Below, piece by piece: positions 8,025-15,928 of a stretch of 22,190 nucleotides of DNA (its first letter is position 1; each line of letters starts with the position of its first letter). The position numbers and the translations under genes are program-made. The notes beneath the pieces are model-generated. The model ran no database searches. It saw nothing but the letters and a program-made list of their open reading frames with translations, and was not told the origin of the DNA. The stretch is from Clostridia bacterium (GTDB taxonomy: Bacteria > Bacillota > Clostridia > UBA1381), in contig CAADSR010000401.1 in the NCBI GenBank assembly GCA_900751685.1, positions 1 through 22,190 of the forward strand, written 5' to 3'.

Positions 8025-9326
8025 TTAATTTACATACTTTGCGTCAAGCCATGCATCTACATATTTGTTCACTGGTTTTCTTCCCACATTTGCAGGATCC
8101 TTGCATATTCTATATCTTCCCCTGATTTCTTTTCCATCGTAAATATAATAGGTACCTGTATAATAACCAGCAACATCACCAGGATCCTTGTCTGATGCCT
8201 TATAAATCGGGGCATGGTCAAGCTCCACAGCCCGTCCAGCATTTATTTCTCCCAAATCAGGCTTACTATCCTCTTTTTTCAACTTAGACTCATCTGCAAA
8301 CTCCAATTTTAAATTCATTACCTTAGAGATAACGTTATGGCTAATATTGAGAATAATATACCGGAACGCCATATCACCCGCGTTGACCTTGACCAAATCC
8401 CCTTTTCGCAGCCATGGGATATCAACTGCGTTTATTTGAAATGTAACTTTTGGTTCTCCGTATTCGTCCAATATATACTGTGCTTCATCTTGGGCGTTTT
8501 CATAAAACTTGTCGTCCTCATCTTCTTTTTCCTCTTCATCATCCCGGCTCGTATCCCGGACAATTTTCTGTAAGGTCCCCCAGACCTCCGTATTTCCCTC
8601 CAGCGTGTCTTTTATATCAACGGACCCATCATCATTTTTCTTCCCTGTAATAATGACTTTTGTAATGAGCTTATCCAATGTGGTCTCACTGGAGGTGGAC
8701 ATTACATTTTCGCTCCGGTTCAACTCATAAATCAGGCTCGAGGCATTTGCCCCGGCCCGTTCAATATAAACAATATCCTGCTTACTGCGGATCACATATT
8801 TGATCTTTGTTTTTTTCTTTACCTTATCTAATAGATCCGATGTGAGAAAATTTGCGATCTTTCCCGACAGGGGCAGCTTCTTATGCTCTATGGTCTCATA
8901 ATCATAGACCAGGTCCAGCCCCCAGGCCCAGCAAATGTCATTGATGATGTCTTCTGTTTGCTGGCCGGAGGGATAATACCTACTGTCCTCACTTTTCATA
9001 AGATAGATCAGATTGTCATAAACTGTAATATCAATGTATTTCTTATTATCATTGGTATATTGTTTTGTCCAGACAAATCCCCGGAACACCTCATCTACTT
9101 TTTCCCCGTCATTTGCATAAATAAAGACCCTGTCCCGCACATTAATGATTTCCGATAAAAGCTTTCCACTGCATTCTGTATTTGCCATAACGATATGTAC
9201 CTTCTGCGCAAGCTCATTCTCAGACTCCGATAATTTTAATGTAGTGATCACTCCATCCACCTGGACGTCCAGGCCGGAGGTGGTCGCTACACCGACGCTA
9301 TAGATTGGATTGGATTTACTTGCCAT
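8025..9326 (-). CDS. xkdQ: baseplate hub protein (XkdQ / gpD-like) with extra SH3-like end
   Basis: 433 residues. Residues ~1-350 match the XkdQ/YqbQ hub family (related to P2 gpD and T4 gp27): RDRVFIYANDGEKVDEVFRG, YIDITVYDNLIYLMKSEDS, and DIPWLRKGDLVKVNAGD. The hub sits on the tail axis and carries the membrane-piercing spike. An acidic stretch (DDEEEKEDEDD, ~262-272) lies in a loop. After a linker, residues ~366-433 are an added domain with APIY, GTYYIYDGK, GRYRICK and VDAWLDAKYV, which resembles SH3-type wall or protein-binding domains and is nearly the same as the C-terminal domain of the adjacent LysM protein. This extension is not part of the usual family length. Confidence 0.88.
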   Translation of the reverse strand: MASKSNPIYSVGVATTSGLDVQVDGVITTLKLSESENELAQKVHIVMANTECSGKLLSEIINVRDRVFIYANDGEKVDEVFRGFVWTKQYTNDNKKYIDITVYDNLIYLMKSEDSRYYPSGQQTEDIINDICWAWGLDLVYDYETIEHKKLPLSGKIANFLTSDLLDKVKKKTKIKYVIRSKQDIVYIERAGANASSLIYELNRSENVMSTSSETTLDKLITKVIITGKKNDDGSVDIKDTLEGNTEVWGTLQKIVRDTSRDDEEEKEDEDDKFYENAQDEAQYILDEYGEPKVTFQINAVDIPWLRKGDLVKVNAGDMAFRYIILNISHNVISKVMNLKLEFADESKLKKEDSKPDLGEINAGRAVELDHAPIYKASDKDPGDVAGYYTGTYYIYDGKEIRGRYRICKDPANVGRKPVNKYVDAWLDAKYVN

Positions 9327-9338
9327 TATTTCATCTCC

Positions 9339-10271
9339 TTAGATATATTCCTCCGGCAGCCATCCATCTACATGCTCCCCGATAGGTTGTCTGCCTACAT
9401 CCGAAGGATTTTTACAAATCCTATACCGTCCATAATAGTTTTTTCCATCATATAAATAATACGTGCCGCTAACACGCGCCGCCAAATTGGGCGCGTCAGA
9501 GGAAACATAAATGGGAGCGTTGCTTAGTTCTATTGCAGTGCCCGCACCCGTATTATTGGCTGACGCTTCAGACGGCAATTTCAAAATCGTCCCTGGAAAG
9601 ATCCAATGCCCGTTGTCAGAATCTGCGAACCGGTGATCTCTCGCCGTCTGTTCAATAACATCTTTATTGAGTTCGTAAATTTCCGGGTAACGCGTTCCAG
9701 AGCCAAGATAACATTGGGCGATCCCCCAAAGAGTGTCATCATCCTTTACAGCATATGTAACTGTATTTTGCTCCACATCCCGCTCAACTACCTCTGTAAC
9801 GTCCGGCTCAATGGACGTTACAGAAAATGCAAGCTCTTTATCTTCCTGAAATTCAATATCATAATAATAATTTCCAAAACCATCCTTATACGTCATATCA
9901 TAAGAAGCTAGCTTGACATTCATACAAATCGGTGTATTACTGATATAAATAGACAAAGGGGCCCTGTTATTGAGCCACATACTAAACAGTCCCTGATAAT
10001 GCTTTGGCTCATGCCAGGCCGCCGTCCCATCTACATCTGAGTGCTGCCACGGCATATTCTTCATAGGAGAGGCAGGAAGGATCCCATTATTCCAACCTAC
10101 GCTTCTAAGGCCGACGCCTGTGGCTTCCTTTACTGTTCCAAAATTCATGATATCATAACTTGCCCATTGCATTTTCCCGGATTTAAAATTAATTTTTTCC
10201 GGGGTCCATGGAATAATTACAATCCCGGAATTTCCCCTCTCCCTTATGAGGATTAAAGATCCGTAACCCAT
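9339..10271 (-). CDS. xkdP: LysM hub-associated tail protein (XkdP family) with SH3-like end
   Basis: 310 residues. The N-terminal ~160 residues are the XkdP/YqbP-type domain that joins tube and hub. Residues ~171-233 form a LysM domain (VTYAVKDDDTLWGIAQCYLG, then IYELNKDVI and WIFPGTILKLP), which in tails helps pass through peptidoglycan or joins hub parts. After a Ser/Ala/Asn-rich linker, residues ~246-310 carry an SH3-like domain (APIY, GTYYLYDGK, GRYRICK, VDGWLPEEYI) shared with the next gene. The canonical protein stops after LysM, so the last domain is an addition. AAGGAAGG precedes the ATG. It follows the tape measure gene by 26 bases. Confidence 0.88.
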   Translation of the reverse strand: MGYGSLILIRERGNSGIVIIPWTPEKINFKSGKMQWASYDIMNFGTVKEATGVGLRSVGWNNGILPASPMKNMPWQHSDVDGTAAWHEPKHYQGLFSMWLNNRAPLSIYISNTPICMNVKLASYDMTYKDGFGNYYYDIEFQEDKELAFSVTSIEPDVTEVVERDVEQNTVTYAVKDDDTLWGIAQCYLGSGTRYPEIYELNKDVIEQTARDHRFADSDNGHWIFPGTILKLPSEASANNTGAGTAIELSNAPIYVSSDAPNLAARVSGTYYLYDGKNYYGRYRICKNPSDVGRQPIGEHVDGWLPEEYI

Positions 10272-10297
10272 TTCTAATCCTTCCTTTCCAACTATTT

Positions 10298-13200
10298 TTA
10301 TTCTGTTGCTACCGGGGTGTTTGCATAGGCATCCGACAACCGGCTGCTGATCGTTCCTGCAATATATTCTGCGACCTCTTCTCCGCGCTTCTTGATCTGG
10401 TCTATCACATCTGCATCGCCCCCAGAAACATTGATCGACAGGTTTACCCCGCCTACTGCGACTCCTGAACCGCTTGAACCGCTTCCGCTGGTCGGTATGA
10501 TACCGCCACCGCTGCTGATAATATTATTATTTTTCCCTTTTGCATAGTATGGGACACCCATATTTGCCATGATTGTTTTTGTTTGAGATGCGGTGTAGAC
10601 CCTGTCATTGGGCTCCAGAACGGTAAGGACATTTTTTCCCTCATACATCATATACCTACCATTACGCTCAATAAGCTCTCTTGGGTCTGCCGTAGCTTCA
10701 TCATTAATCAATGCTAGGCCACCCTCCGCGCCCAGGGTTCCTGTTGCAAATTCACCAGTTTTATTTGAACCAATATTTACCGTAGCTGTCTTACCATTTA
10801 GATCGTCTAATGCTTTGGAAACACTAGCAATCGTTCCACTGGCTTCGTCATTTGCTCCTATATTTACATTAGGAGTCATCGCTATCAAGCCTTCTACCGC
10901 CGCTTGCACTTGTTGTATCGCCGGAGATGCGTTGTCAACAGCTTCTAATTGAATTGGATTCTCACTTAGAATAGAGAATTGCTCTGTGATACTAGACAAA
11001 TCAAGTTCCCCTAAACTGCTGGCGATAGAAGCAGAAAGTCCTTCTCCTAAGCCACCTAGATCCATTTCCTCAAAGCTGACACTGCTAAACGCATTTGCGA
11101 TAGAAGCCATCATGCTTTCCCCAACGCCAGATTCCGAAAAATCGATTGCAGACAGGCTCTCACCGAGCATACTCATGATGGTTTCACCGATCCCAAGGCC
11201 TTCAAAATCGATTTCTGACTCTGTCAGTCCCGCTACAAGGGCCGACATCAGATTTTCACCAAATCCCATTTCACTAAAATTGATTTCCGTATCCGTCAGG
11301 CTTTCCCCGATCAAGCTCATCAGACTTTCTCCAAGGCCTAGGCCCTCAAAATCAATATCAGATTCCGTTAATCCCGCCACAAGCACCGTCATCAGATTTT
11401 CGCCAAACCCTAATTCACTAAAATCGATTTCCGTATCCGTCAACCCTTTCACGATAGCTGCCATCAAGTTCTCTCCAAAACCCAGCTCGCTAAAGTCAAT
11501 TTCAGTTGAGGTTAAACCTTCCCCGATCTGACTGATCAGACTTTCTCCAAGTCCTAAGCCTTTAAAATCGATTTCCGTATCCGTCAAGCCTTTCACGATA
11601 GCTGCCATCAAGTTCTCTCCAAAACCCAGCTCGCTAAAGTCAATTTCAGTTGAGGTTAAGCCTTTCCCAATCTGACTGATCAGGCTTTCTCCAAGTCCTA
11701 AGTCTTTAAAGTCAATCTTTGATTCCGTCAGGCCTTCTGCAATAGCGGACATCAAATTCTTTCCAAAATCTAGCTGGGTAAAATCAATTTCTGAAGAAGT
11801 CAAACTCTCCCCTATCTTCGACATAAGATCTTTTCCAAGATCCAACTTACCAAAATCGATTTCAGAAGAGCTCAATCCTTCTCCTAAAGCTCCCATTAGG
11901 CTCTCTCCAAGGCCTAAGCTTTTAAAGTCAATATTACCAGCTGAAAGGCTTTCCTTCAGCATCTCTAATGTACCAGAAGCCAGCTCATCTCCAGGCATAT
12001 CGCTTCTTGTTGCCATTGGTATAATATCATTTTGAAAATCTTTAGACCTAAACATCTCATATGGACTCAGTTCTTTTTCCGACGTAGTCTCTACTGCCTC
12101 AGAATTACTCGTTTGTTCTATATTGGTATTATTCTGTGGTGTCGTTTGTTGTGCCTCTTCAACAGAAATTCCCCTAAACATAGTATATGCCCCATATAAC
12201 TCATCACTTAAACCCTGTCTTCCCATTGGACCTGATAATCTTTGATCCATTATTGCAGCTGATTCTTCATCACCAGCCAAGGCTGCTCCCCAATATTTCT
12301 GTAAAGCCACCGGATCTCCACCCGCTGCTCCCACAGCATACATGTTTAGAAGTGATTGTCGTTGTCCACTAGCATCTCCACCAGTAGCTATCGTATTCGC
12401 TGTTGTCTTCTCTAAAGCCTCCATTTCCAAGGAAGAACTAGCATAAACTTCTCTTGCCATAAATTTGTAATCATCATTCAACTTAGAAAACCCTAATTTT
12501 TCTGATAACTTCTGTGGTTCTAAATTCCAGTCTCCAATTTCTACCCCGTCTATATACTTCCCGAAATTACCCATTTTAGGAAGATTTTTTAAATAATTTT
12601 GAGTTCCCTGCTGATATATCTCTTGAGCGTCTCCAAACTTAGACCCAGCAATCTCTTGGAAAAAGTTCATTTTAGCATCACTAGTACCCGACAGGCTGTT
12701 TCCAAAGTTCTGATAAAAATCAGCCTGAGCTACTTTTTTTGTATTTTCATAGTCTTCTTCATTTTGAGAATTACTTACTGTATTTTGCATTTGATCTAAA
12801 TGATATGGCATTGTAGAAAGACCTATATCCTGCATTTGTGAATATACTTCTAAATAAGATTCATGAGACAACATTTTATTTCCCAATAAAAACTTAAATG
12901 ACTCTTTGTTCAACCCAGATGAATCTGGTTGAGATTCATCTGAATGAAGTGGGACTTTATTATCCCCTAGTATTTCTCTTGCAACTCCATTTATAGAACC
13001 TTGCGGTAAAGAAAGTGTTCCAAAATTATTTTTTACATATTCCTCATAATGTTCTTGAGCAGAGACATAAGGTCCATATATAAAGTCTGATGGTATATTC
13101 CCAAGAGAATCACCTATTCCCCCTCCAATTTTACTACCTATTGATGAGGATCCAAACTTTGCCCCAATTATGCTACCTCCAATTTTCAAGCCTTTATTTA

Positions 13201-13744
13201 CAAGCGTATCCACTACCTTTCTTTTCGGTTCAGCATCATATTTGTCTTGTTCTTCAAATAATTTCGGAATATTTCCTGTTTGTGTTAAATTTGTACTATA
13301 ACTCGCAGTAGTACCAGTATTATTTATAGGAACCCCTGAAATTGCTGTTGGAATTGCTCCAGAACCGTTTACTGGAGATGATAAAGACGAAGGCGTTATT
13401 TTTGGTATCTCCTGTGTGTTTACAAGCACCGTTACCGTTGGATTTGTAAGTCCTGATAACTTTTGCATAACCCTATCAACATTTCTTTCTGCTTGTTTAG
13501 TATTAATACTAAATGTAAGCTCAGTCTGAAAATTGGTAAACTTTTTCATTCTGGATTCCAGTTTATTACAAGCATTTTCCATCCTATTTAATCTATAGAG
13601 AGCTTCTGAGCTTTCGAGAGAGATATTTATATCTAAATTGTTATACTCTTCTAAATTTTCAAGTTTTTTATTTAATTGATCAAGTTGTTTAGATGCATTA
13701 TCTTCAAAATTAGCAGTAATATCAATTACAACTTCATTTGCCAT
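10298..13744 (-). CDS. xkdO: tape measure protein with 24-residue repeat block
   Basis: 1148 residues from the ATG at 13744, which has GAGGGTG upstream; an in-frame start at 13798 lies inside the terminator hairpin of the preceding gene and is rejected. The N-terminus (MANEVVIDITANFEDNASKQ) and the coiled coil after it are typical of Clostridia tape measures. Residues ~605-890 are twelve 24-residue repeats. The C-terminal part (GGLALINDEATADPRELIE, VLEPNDRVYTASQT, and VNLSINVSGGDADVIDQIKK) matches the conserved end of the family. The protein fills the tube lumen during assembly and sets tail length. The N-terminal half appears more AT-rich than the repeat and C-terminal parts, which suggests a mosaic gene. 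Confidence 0.9.
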   Translation of the reverse strand: MANEVVIDITANFEDNASKQLDQLNKKLENLEEYNNLDINISLESSEALYRLNRMENACNKLESRMKKFTNFQTELTFSINTKQAERNVDRVMQKLSGLTNPTVTVLVNTQEIPKITPSSLSSPVNGSGAIPTAISGVPINNTGTTASYSTNLTQTGNIPKLFEEQDKYDAEPKRKVVDTLVNKGLKIGGSIIGAKFGSSSIGSKIGGGIGDSLGNIPSDFIYGPYVSAQEHYEEYVKNNFGTLSLPQGSINGVAREILGDNKVPLHSDESQPDSSGLNKESFKFLLGNKMLSHESYLEVYSQMQDIGLSTMPYHLDQMQNTVSNSQNEEDYENTKKVAQADFYQNFGNSLSGTSDAKMNFFQEIAGSKFGDAQEIYQQGTQNYLKNLPKMGNFGKYIDGVEIGDWNLEPQKLSEKLGFSKLNDDYKFMAREVYASSSLEMEALEKTTANTIATGGDASGQRQSLLNMYAVGAAGGDPVALQKYWGAALAGDEESAAIMDQRLSGPMGRQGLSDELYGAYTMFRGISVEEAQQTTPQNNTNIEQTSNSEAVETTSEKELSPYEMFRSKDFQNDIIPMATRSDMPGDELASGTLEMLKESLSAGNIDFKSLGLGESLMGALGEGLSSSEIDFGKLDLGKDLMSKIGESLTSSEIDFTQLDFGKNLMSAIAEGLTESKIDFKDLGLGESLISQIGKGLTSTEIDFSELGFGENLMAAIVKGLTDTEIDFKGLGLGESLISQIGEGLTSTEIDFSELGFGENLMAAIVKGLTDTEIDFSELGFGENLMTVLVAGLTESDIDFEGLGLGESLMSLIGESLTDTEINFSEMGFGENLMSALVAGLTESEIDFEGLGIGETIMSMLGESLSAIDFSESGVGESMMASIANAFSSVSFEEMDLGGLGEGLSASIASSLGELDLSSITEQFSILSENPIQLEAVDNASPAIQQVQAAVEGLIAMTPNVNIGANDEASGTIASVSKALDDLNGKTATVNIGSNKTGEFATGTLGAEGGLALINDEATADPRELIERNGRYMMYEGKNVLTVLEPNDRVYTASQTKTIMANMGVPYYAKGKNNNIISSGGGIIPTSGSGSSGSGVAVGGVNLSINVSGGDADVIDQIKKRGEEVAEYIAGTISSRLSDAYANTPVATE
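11075..11932 (-). repeat. twelve 24-residue repeats inside the tape measure
   Basis: Units begin IDF and carry L-x-GENLM or L-x-GESLI, then GLT-x-TE; eleven are 24 residues (72 bp) and one is 22. Two unit types alternate in part of the array (GLGESLISQIG and ELGFGENLMAAIV), so the higher-order period is 144 bp. The segment around 11431-11515 recurs almost unchanged 144 bp later at about 11575-11659, which points to recent duplication. Confidence 0.9.
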
Positions 13745-13779
13745 GATTTCACCCTCTTTCTTTCCTATTTTTACAAACA

Positions 13780-13807
13780 AAAAAAAGCTTGAAACCAAGC
13801 TTTTTTT
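13780..13807. terminator. terminator of the inserted RCC1 gene, two-way
   Basis: AAAAAAAGCTTG (13780-13791) pairs perfectly with CAAGCTTTTTTT (13796-13807) around a four-base loop. On the minus strand it lies 10 bases after the RCC1 stop and is followed by a T run. The tape measure start is only 36 bases downstream, so late transcripts must read through it or be renewed. Confidence 0.88.
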
Positions 13808-13817
13808 ATTTATCTCT

Positions 13818-14996
13818 CTATTTAAATAAATTCTTTAGCCAATTCAAAAAGGAATTTCCTGATTTTACCCCTGCTATCTTTACTTGATCCATTATTTTGG
13901 CTTGAAATATTTTGACTTCTGTTGCATCACTTTTCAACTGATCTCCATATTCTTTACCAAGAGTCCATAGTGTTCCATCTTTTTTTGCTATAATGTCTCT
14001 ACCTCCACAAGAAATTGTTGCAACCTGATCCATAATTTTTTTGGGAGATGCATTTAAAATAATACTATCAGTATCTATAACTGCATCGTTTGTGTTCTCC
14101 ACGTAATCCCAGGAAAGTCCCCAAGCCCACACAGTTCCATCTTTCTTGATTGCAATTGTACGTGAATAAGTAGAAACCGCAGAAACATCTTCCATAACTT
14201 TTGACGGAGTTGCCTTATAGGCATTTTTCTTATCTGTTATTCCTGCAGTACCTATGCCTAATTCACCATATGAATTATCTCCCCAGCCCCACAATGTACC
14301 ATCCTTTTTAATTGCAAAAGTAGTGGAAAACGCCGTTGTCATACTAGAAACATCTTTCATAATATTTACTGGAGTTGCCGTATCCTCCAATGTCCCATCA
14401 CCAAGTTGGCCATAAGCATTATCCCCCCAGGCCCATAACGTACCATCTTTTTTTAACGCCAAGCTATAATCTCCATCCGCTGCTACAGATAATACATTAT
14501 CCATGATTTTTACTGGAGTGTTTTTATCTTCATTGGTTCCGTCACCAAGCTGGCCATAGTCATTATTGCCCCACGCCCATAATGACTTATCTTTTTTAAC
14601 AGCCAAACTATGGCTCTCTCCTGCGGCTACTGATAATACATCATCCATAATCTTTGTAGGAGTACTCTTATCGGTACCAGCGCCGGGCTCACCATATTCA
14701 TTAGCTGCCCAAGCCCACAGTGAATTATCCTCACGGATAACAAGTGCGTGAAATATGTTTGCTGCCACAGATTTTGCATGATCCATAATCTTTACCGGAA
14801 CCGACTGGTTGGTAACATCTCCAACTCCTTGATTAAAATTATATTTCCATAACCATAAGGTTCCATCTTCTTTAATCATTAAACTACCTGACGCACCAGT
14901 TGCAATTGTATTCATTTTTATTTTAGCTGCACTTACTCCTGAAACGGATAAAACCATCATACTTACCACGATCAATATTGATATTATTCTTTTCAT
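13818..14996 (-). CDS. secreted seven-motif RCC1 beta-propeller protein inserted in the tail operon
   Basis: 392 residues. The N-terminus is a signal peptide (MKRIISILIVVSMMVLSVSG, with a likely cut after SAA). Seven RCC1 motifs follow: EDGTLWLWKYN, EDNSLWAWAAN, KDKSLWAWGNND, KDGTLWAWGDNA, KDGTLWGWGDNS, KDGTVWAWGLSW and KDGTLWTLGKEY, matching a seven-bladed propeller. There is no wall anchor or transmembrane end; the C-terminus is a short basic helix (NSFLNWLKNLFK). AAGGGGTG lies five bases before the ATG. It is not a known tail component. It has its own promoter and terminator, so it behaves as a moron between the tail chaperone and tape measure. The secreted propeller may bind at the cell surface or in the medium; roles such as masking a receptor against the cell's own tailocin are speculation. 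Confidence 0.88.
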   Translation of the reverse strand: MKRIISILIVVSMMVLSVSGVSAAKIKMNTIATGASGSLMIKEDGTLWLWKYNFNQGVGDVTNQSVPVKIMDHAKSVAANIFHALVIREDNSLWAWAANEYGEPGAGTDKSTPTKIMDDVLSVAAGESHSLAVKKDKSLWAWGNNDYGQLGDGTNEDKNTPVKIMDNVLSVAADGDYSLALKKDGTLWAWGDNAYGQLGDGTLEDTATPVNIMKDVSSMTTAFSTTFAIKKDGTLWGWGDNSYGELGIGTAGITDKKNAYKATPSKVMEDVSAVSTYSRTIAIKKDGTVWAWGLSWDYVENTNDAVIDTDSIILNASPKKIMDQVATISCGGRDIIAKKDGTLWTLGKEYGDQLKSDATEVKIFQAKIMDQVKIAGVKSGNSFLNWLKNLFK

Positions 14997-14998
14997 TT

Positions 14999-15152
14999 TA
15001 ACACCCCTTATAGTAATTTAATATTTGTACAAACACGATATAATGATGCCAAAAACATCTTCATATTTATACAATACTTCCAATCAAAGTATACCATCCA
15101 GTAAAAAATTTGTCAAATAAAAGTTTATTTACCAATAAAATAAGGGGTGTTA
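14999..15152 (-). promoter_or_regulatory. 13-bp inverted repeat that can hide the RCC1 ribosome binding site
   Basis: On the minus strand TAACACCCCTTAT (15152-15140) is the exact complement of ATAAGGGGTGTTA (15011-14999). The second arm contains the whole ribosome binding site AAGGGGTG. The first arm lies upstream of the RCC1 promoter start point (about 15081), so only read-through transcripts carry both arms. The loop is 128 nt. Confidence 0.7.
15088..15116 (-). promoter_or_regulatory. near-consensus sigma-A promoter of the inserted RCC1 gene
   Basis: TTGACA (15116-15111), 17-bp spacer, TATACT (15093-15088) on the minus strand; a perfect -35 and five of six at the -10. It lies just after the end of the frameshifted tail chaperone and gives a leader of about 85 bases before the ATG at 14996. 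Confidence 0.85.
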
Positions 15153-15161
15153 TTTCATATT

Positions 15162-15353
15162 TCAACGGTCTTCCAGTTTAAAATTATTTAGTTGTATCGG
15201 TAGATCCTTTTCTTCCATTGCTTTATGAAGGAAGGCAAAGATCACCTCTTGGACCTTTTGGGGTTTTTTGATGATTTCATCTGGCAGATGCTTAAAACCG
15301 GAATAAACGAACAGCCGATAGAGGTCATTCATCAACTGGCTGCCGTCAATTAG
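15162..15353 (-). CDS. -1 frameshift extension of the tail assembly chaperone
   Basis: This frame has no sensible start of its own but is open for 63 residues directly after the slippery site A-AAA-AAC at 15359-15353, which overlaps the stop of the upstream frame. After a -1 slip the protein continues LIDGSQLMNDLYRLFVYSGF and ends LNNFKLEDR with TGA at 15164-15162. The fused product would be 231 residues. This is the G/GT arrangement of tail assembly chaperones in long-tailed phages: the short and long forms coat the tape measure while the tube builds. The helix-rich extension would contact the tape measure. The tape measure gene is usually next, but here the RCC1 gene intervenes. Confidence 0.85.
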   Translation of the reverse strand, partial: LIDGSQLMNDLYRLFVYSGFKHLPDEIIKKPQKVQEVIFAFLHKAMEEKDLPIQLNNFKLEDR

Positions 15354-15856
15354 TTTTTTAAGTATTCCTCATTGTCGATCGAGTCGGATAAAAATCCGCT
15401 GATCTCCAGGATCTTATCAATGACCCGTGACTTTTCTCCGGGAAGCAATAAATAATCTATCGTATCGGGGTCTTCAATAATGCCGCACTTGTTTTTGACT
15501 TCTTGATTTCCCCAGATTTTTTTCTTATCCTCATCCACTGTAGCAATATAAATCAAGTAGTTATTATATTTCGTAAGGTCTGTTTCTTTTACAATCTGTG
15601 GATACTTTGGTCCATTTGGATTTTTCATCATAATAGCTGCCTTTTTCCGGCAGGCTTGGGATTCCTCTTCACTTACAGGACGAATCTCAAAAGAAAAAAG
15701 GAATTTCCCATGTCTGGTAATATTGATTTTCACCTTTTGATCGTCACTCATTTTGTAATTTGAAGCTTCCAGTAAAGATGCCACCAGATTGTATTCATCA
15801 GTTTTTATATCGGCTGAACCCTCTAAGCCTGTTTTAATGTTATTTTCTTTTGTCAT
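15350..15856 (-). CDS. xkdN: tail assembly chaperone, XkdN-like, short form
   Basis: 168 residues. The sequence from NLVASLLEASNYKMSDDQKV through FSFEIRPVSEEESQACRKKA fits the XkdN-type tail chaperone, found between the tube gene and the tape measure. It acts in the cytoplasm during tail assembly and is not in the finished particle. The end reads DSIDNEEYLKN with TTA AAA AAC TAA, a classical slippery heptamer just before the stop. AGGAGG precedes the ATG at good spacing. An intercistronic terminator upstream probably lowers its level relative to tube and sheath. Confidence 0.87.
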   Translation of the reverse strand: MTKENNIKTGLEGSADIKTDEYNLVASLLEASNYKMSDDQKVKINITRHGKFLFSFEIRPVSEEESQACRKKAAIMMKNPNGPKYPQIVKETDLTKYNNYLIYIATVDEDKKKIWGNQEVKNKCGIIEDPDTIDYLLLPGEKSRVIDKILEISGFLSDSIDNEEYLKN

Positions 15857-15870
15857 AATTGATCCTCCTA

Positions 15871-15900
15871 AAAAATAGAGGGGCCTGCACGCAGGCCCCT
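15871..15900 (-). terminator. partial terminator between tube gene and tail chaperone
   Basis: Arms AGGGGCCTGC (15879-15888) and GCAGGCCCCT (15891-15900) form a strong GC-rich hairpin, and on the minus strand CTATTTTTT follows. It ends the sheath-tube part of the operon in most rounds and lets some transcription go on. The chaperone ribosome binding site begins right after the T run. Confidence 0.8.
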
Positions 15901-15928
15901 TTCTGAAAATTATTAAAGATAGTGTATT

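Noticed and set aside
11075..11932. 72-bp repeats as a DNA repeat array.
   Set aside because: The period is a whole number of codons and the protein unit is better conserved than the DNA, so this is a protein repeat.
13744..13798. Longer N-terminus of the tape measure (MVSSFFLFVK start).
   Set aside because: These codons lie in the terminator stem of the RCC1 gene, and the ribosome binding site fits the ATG at 13744.
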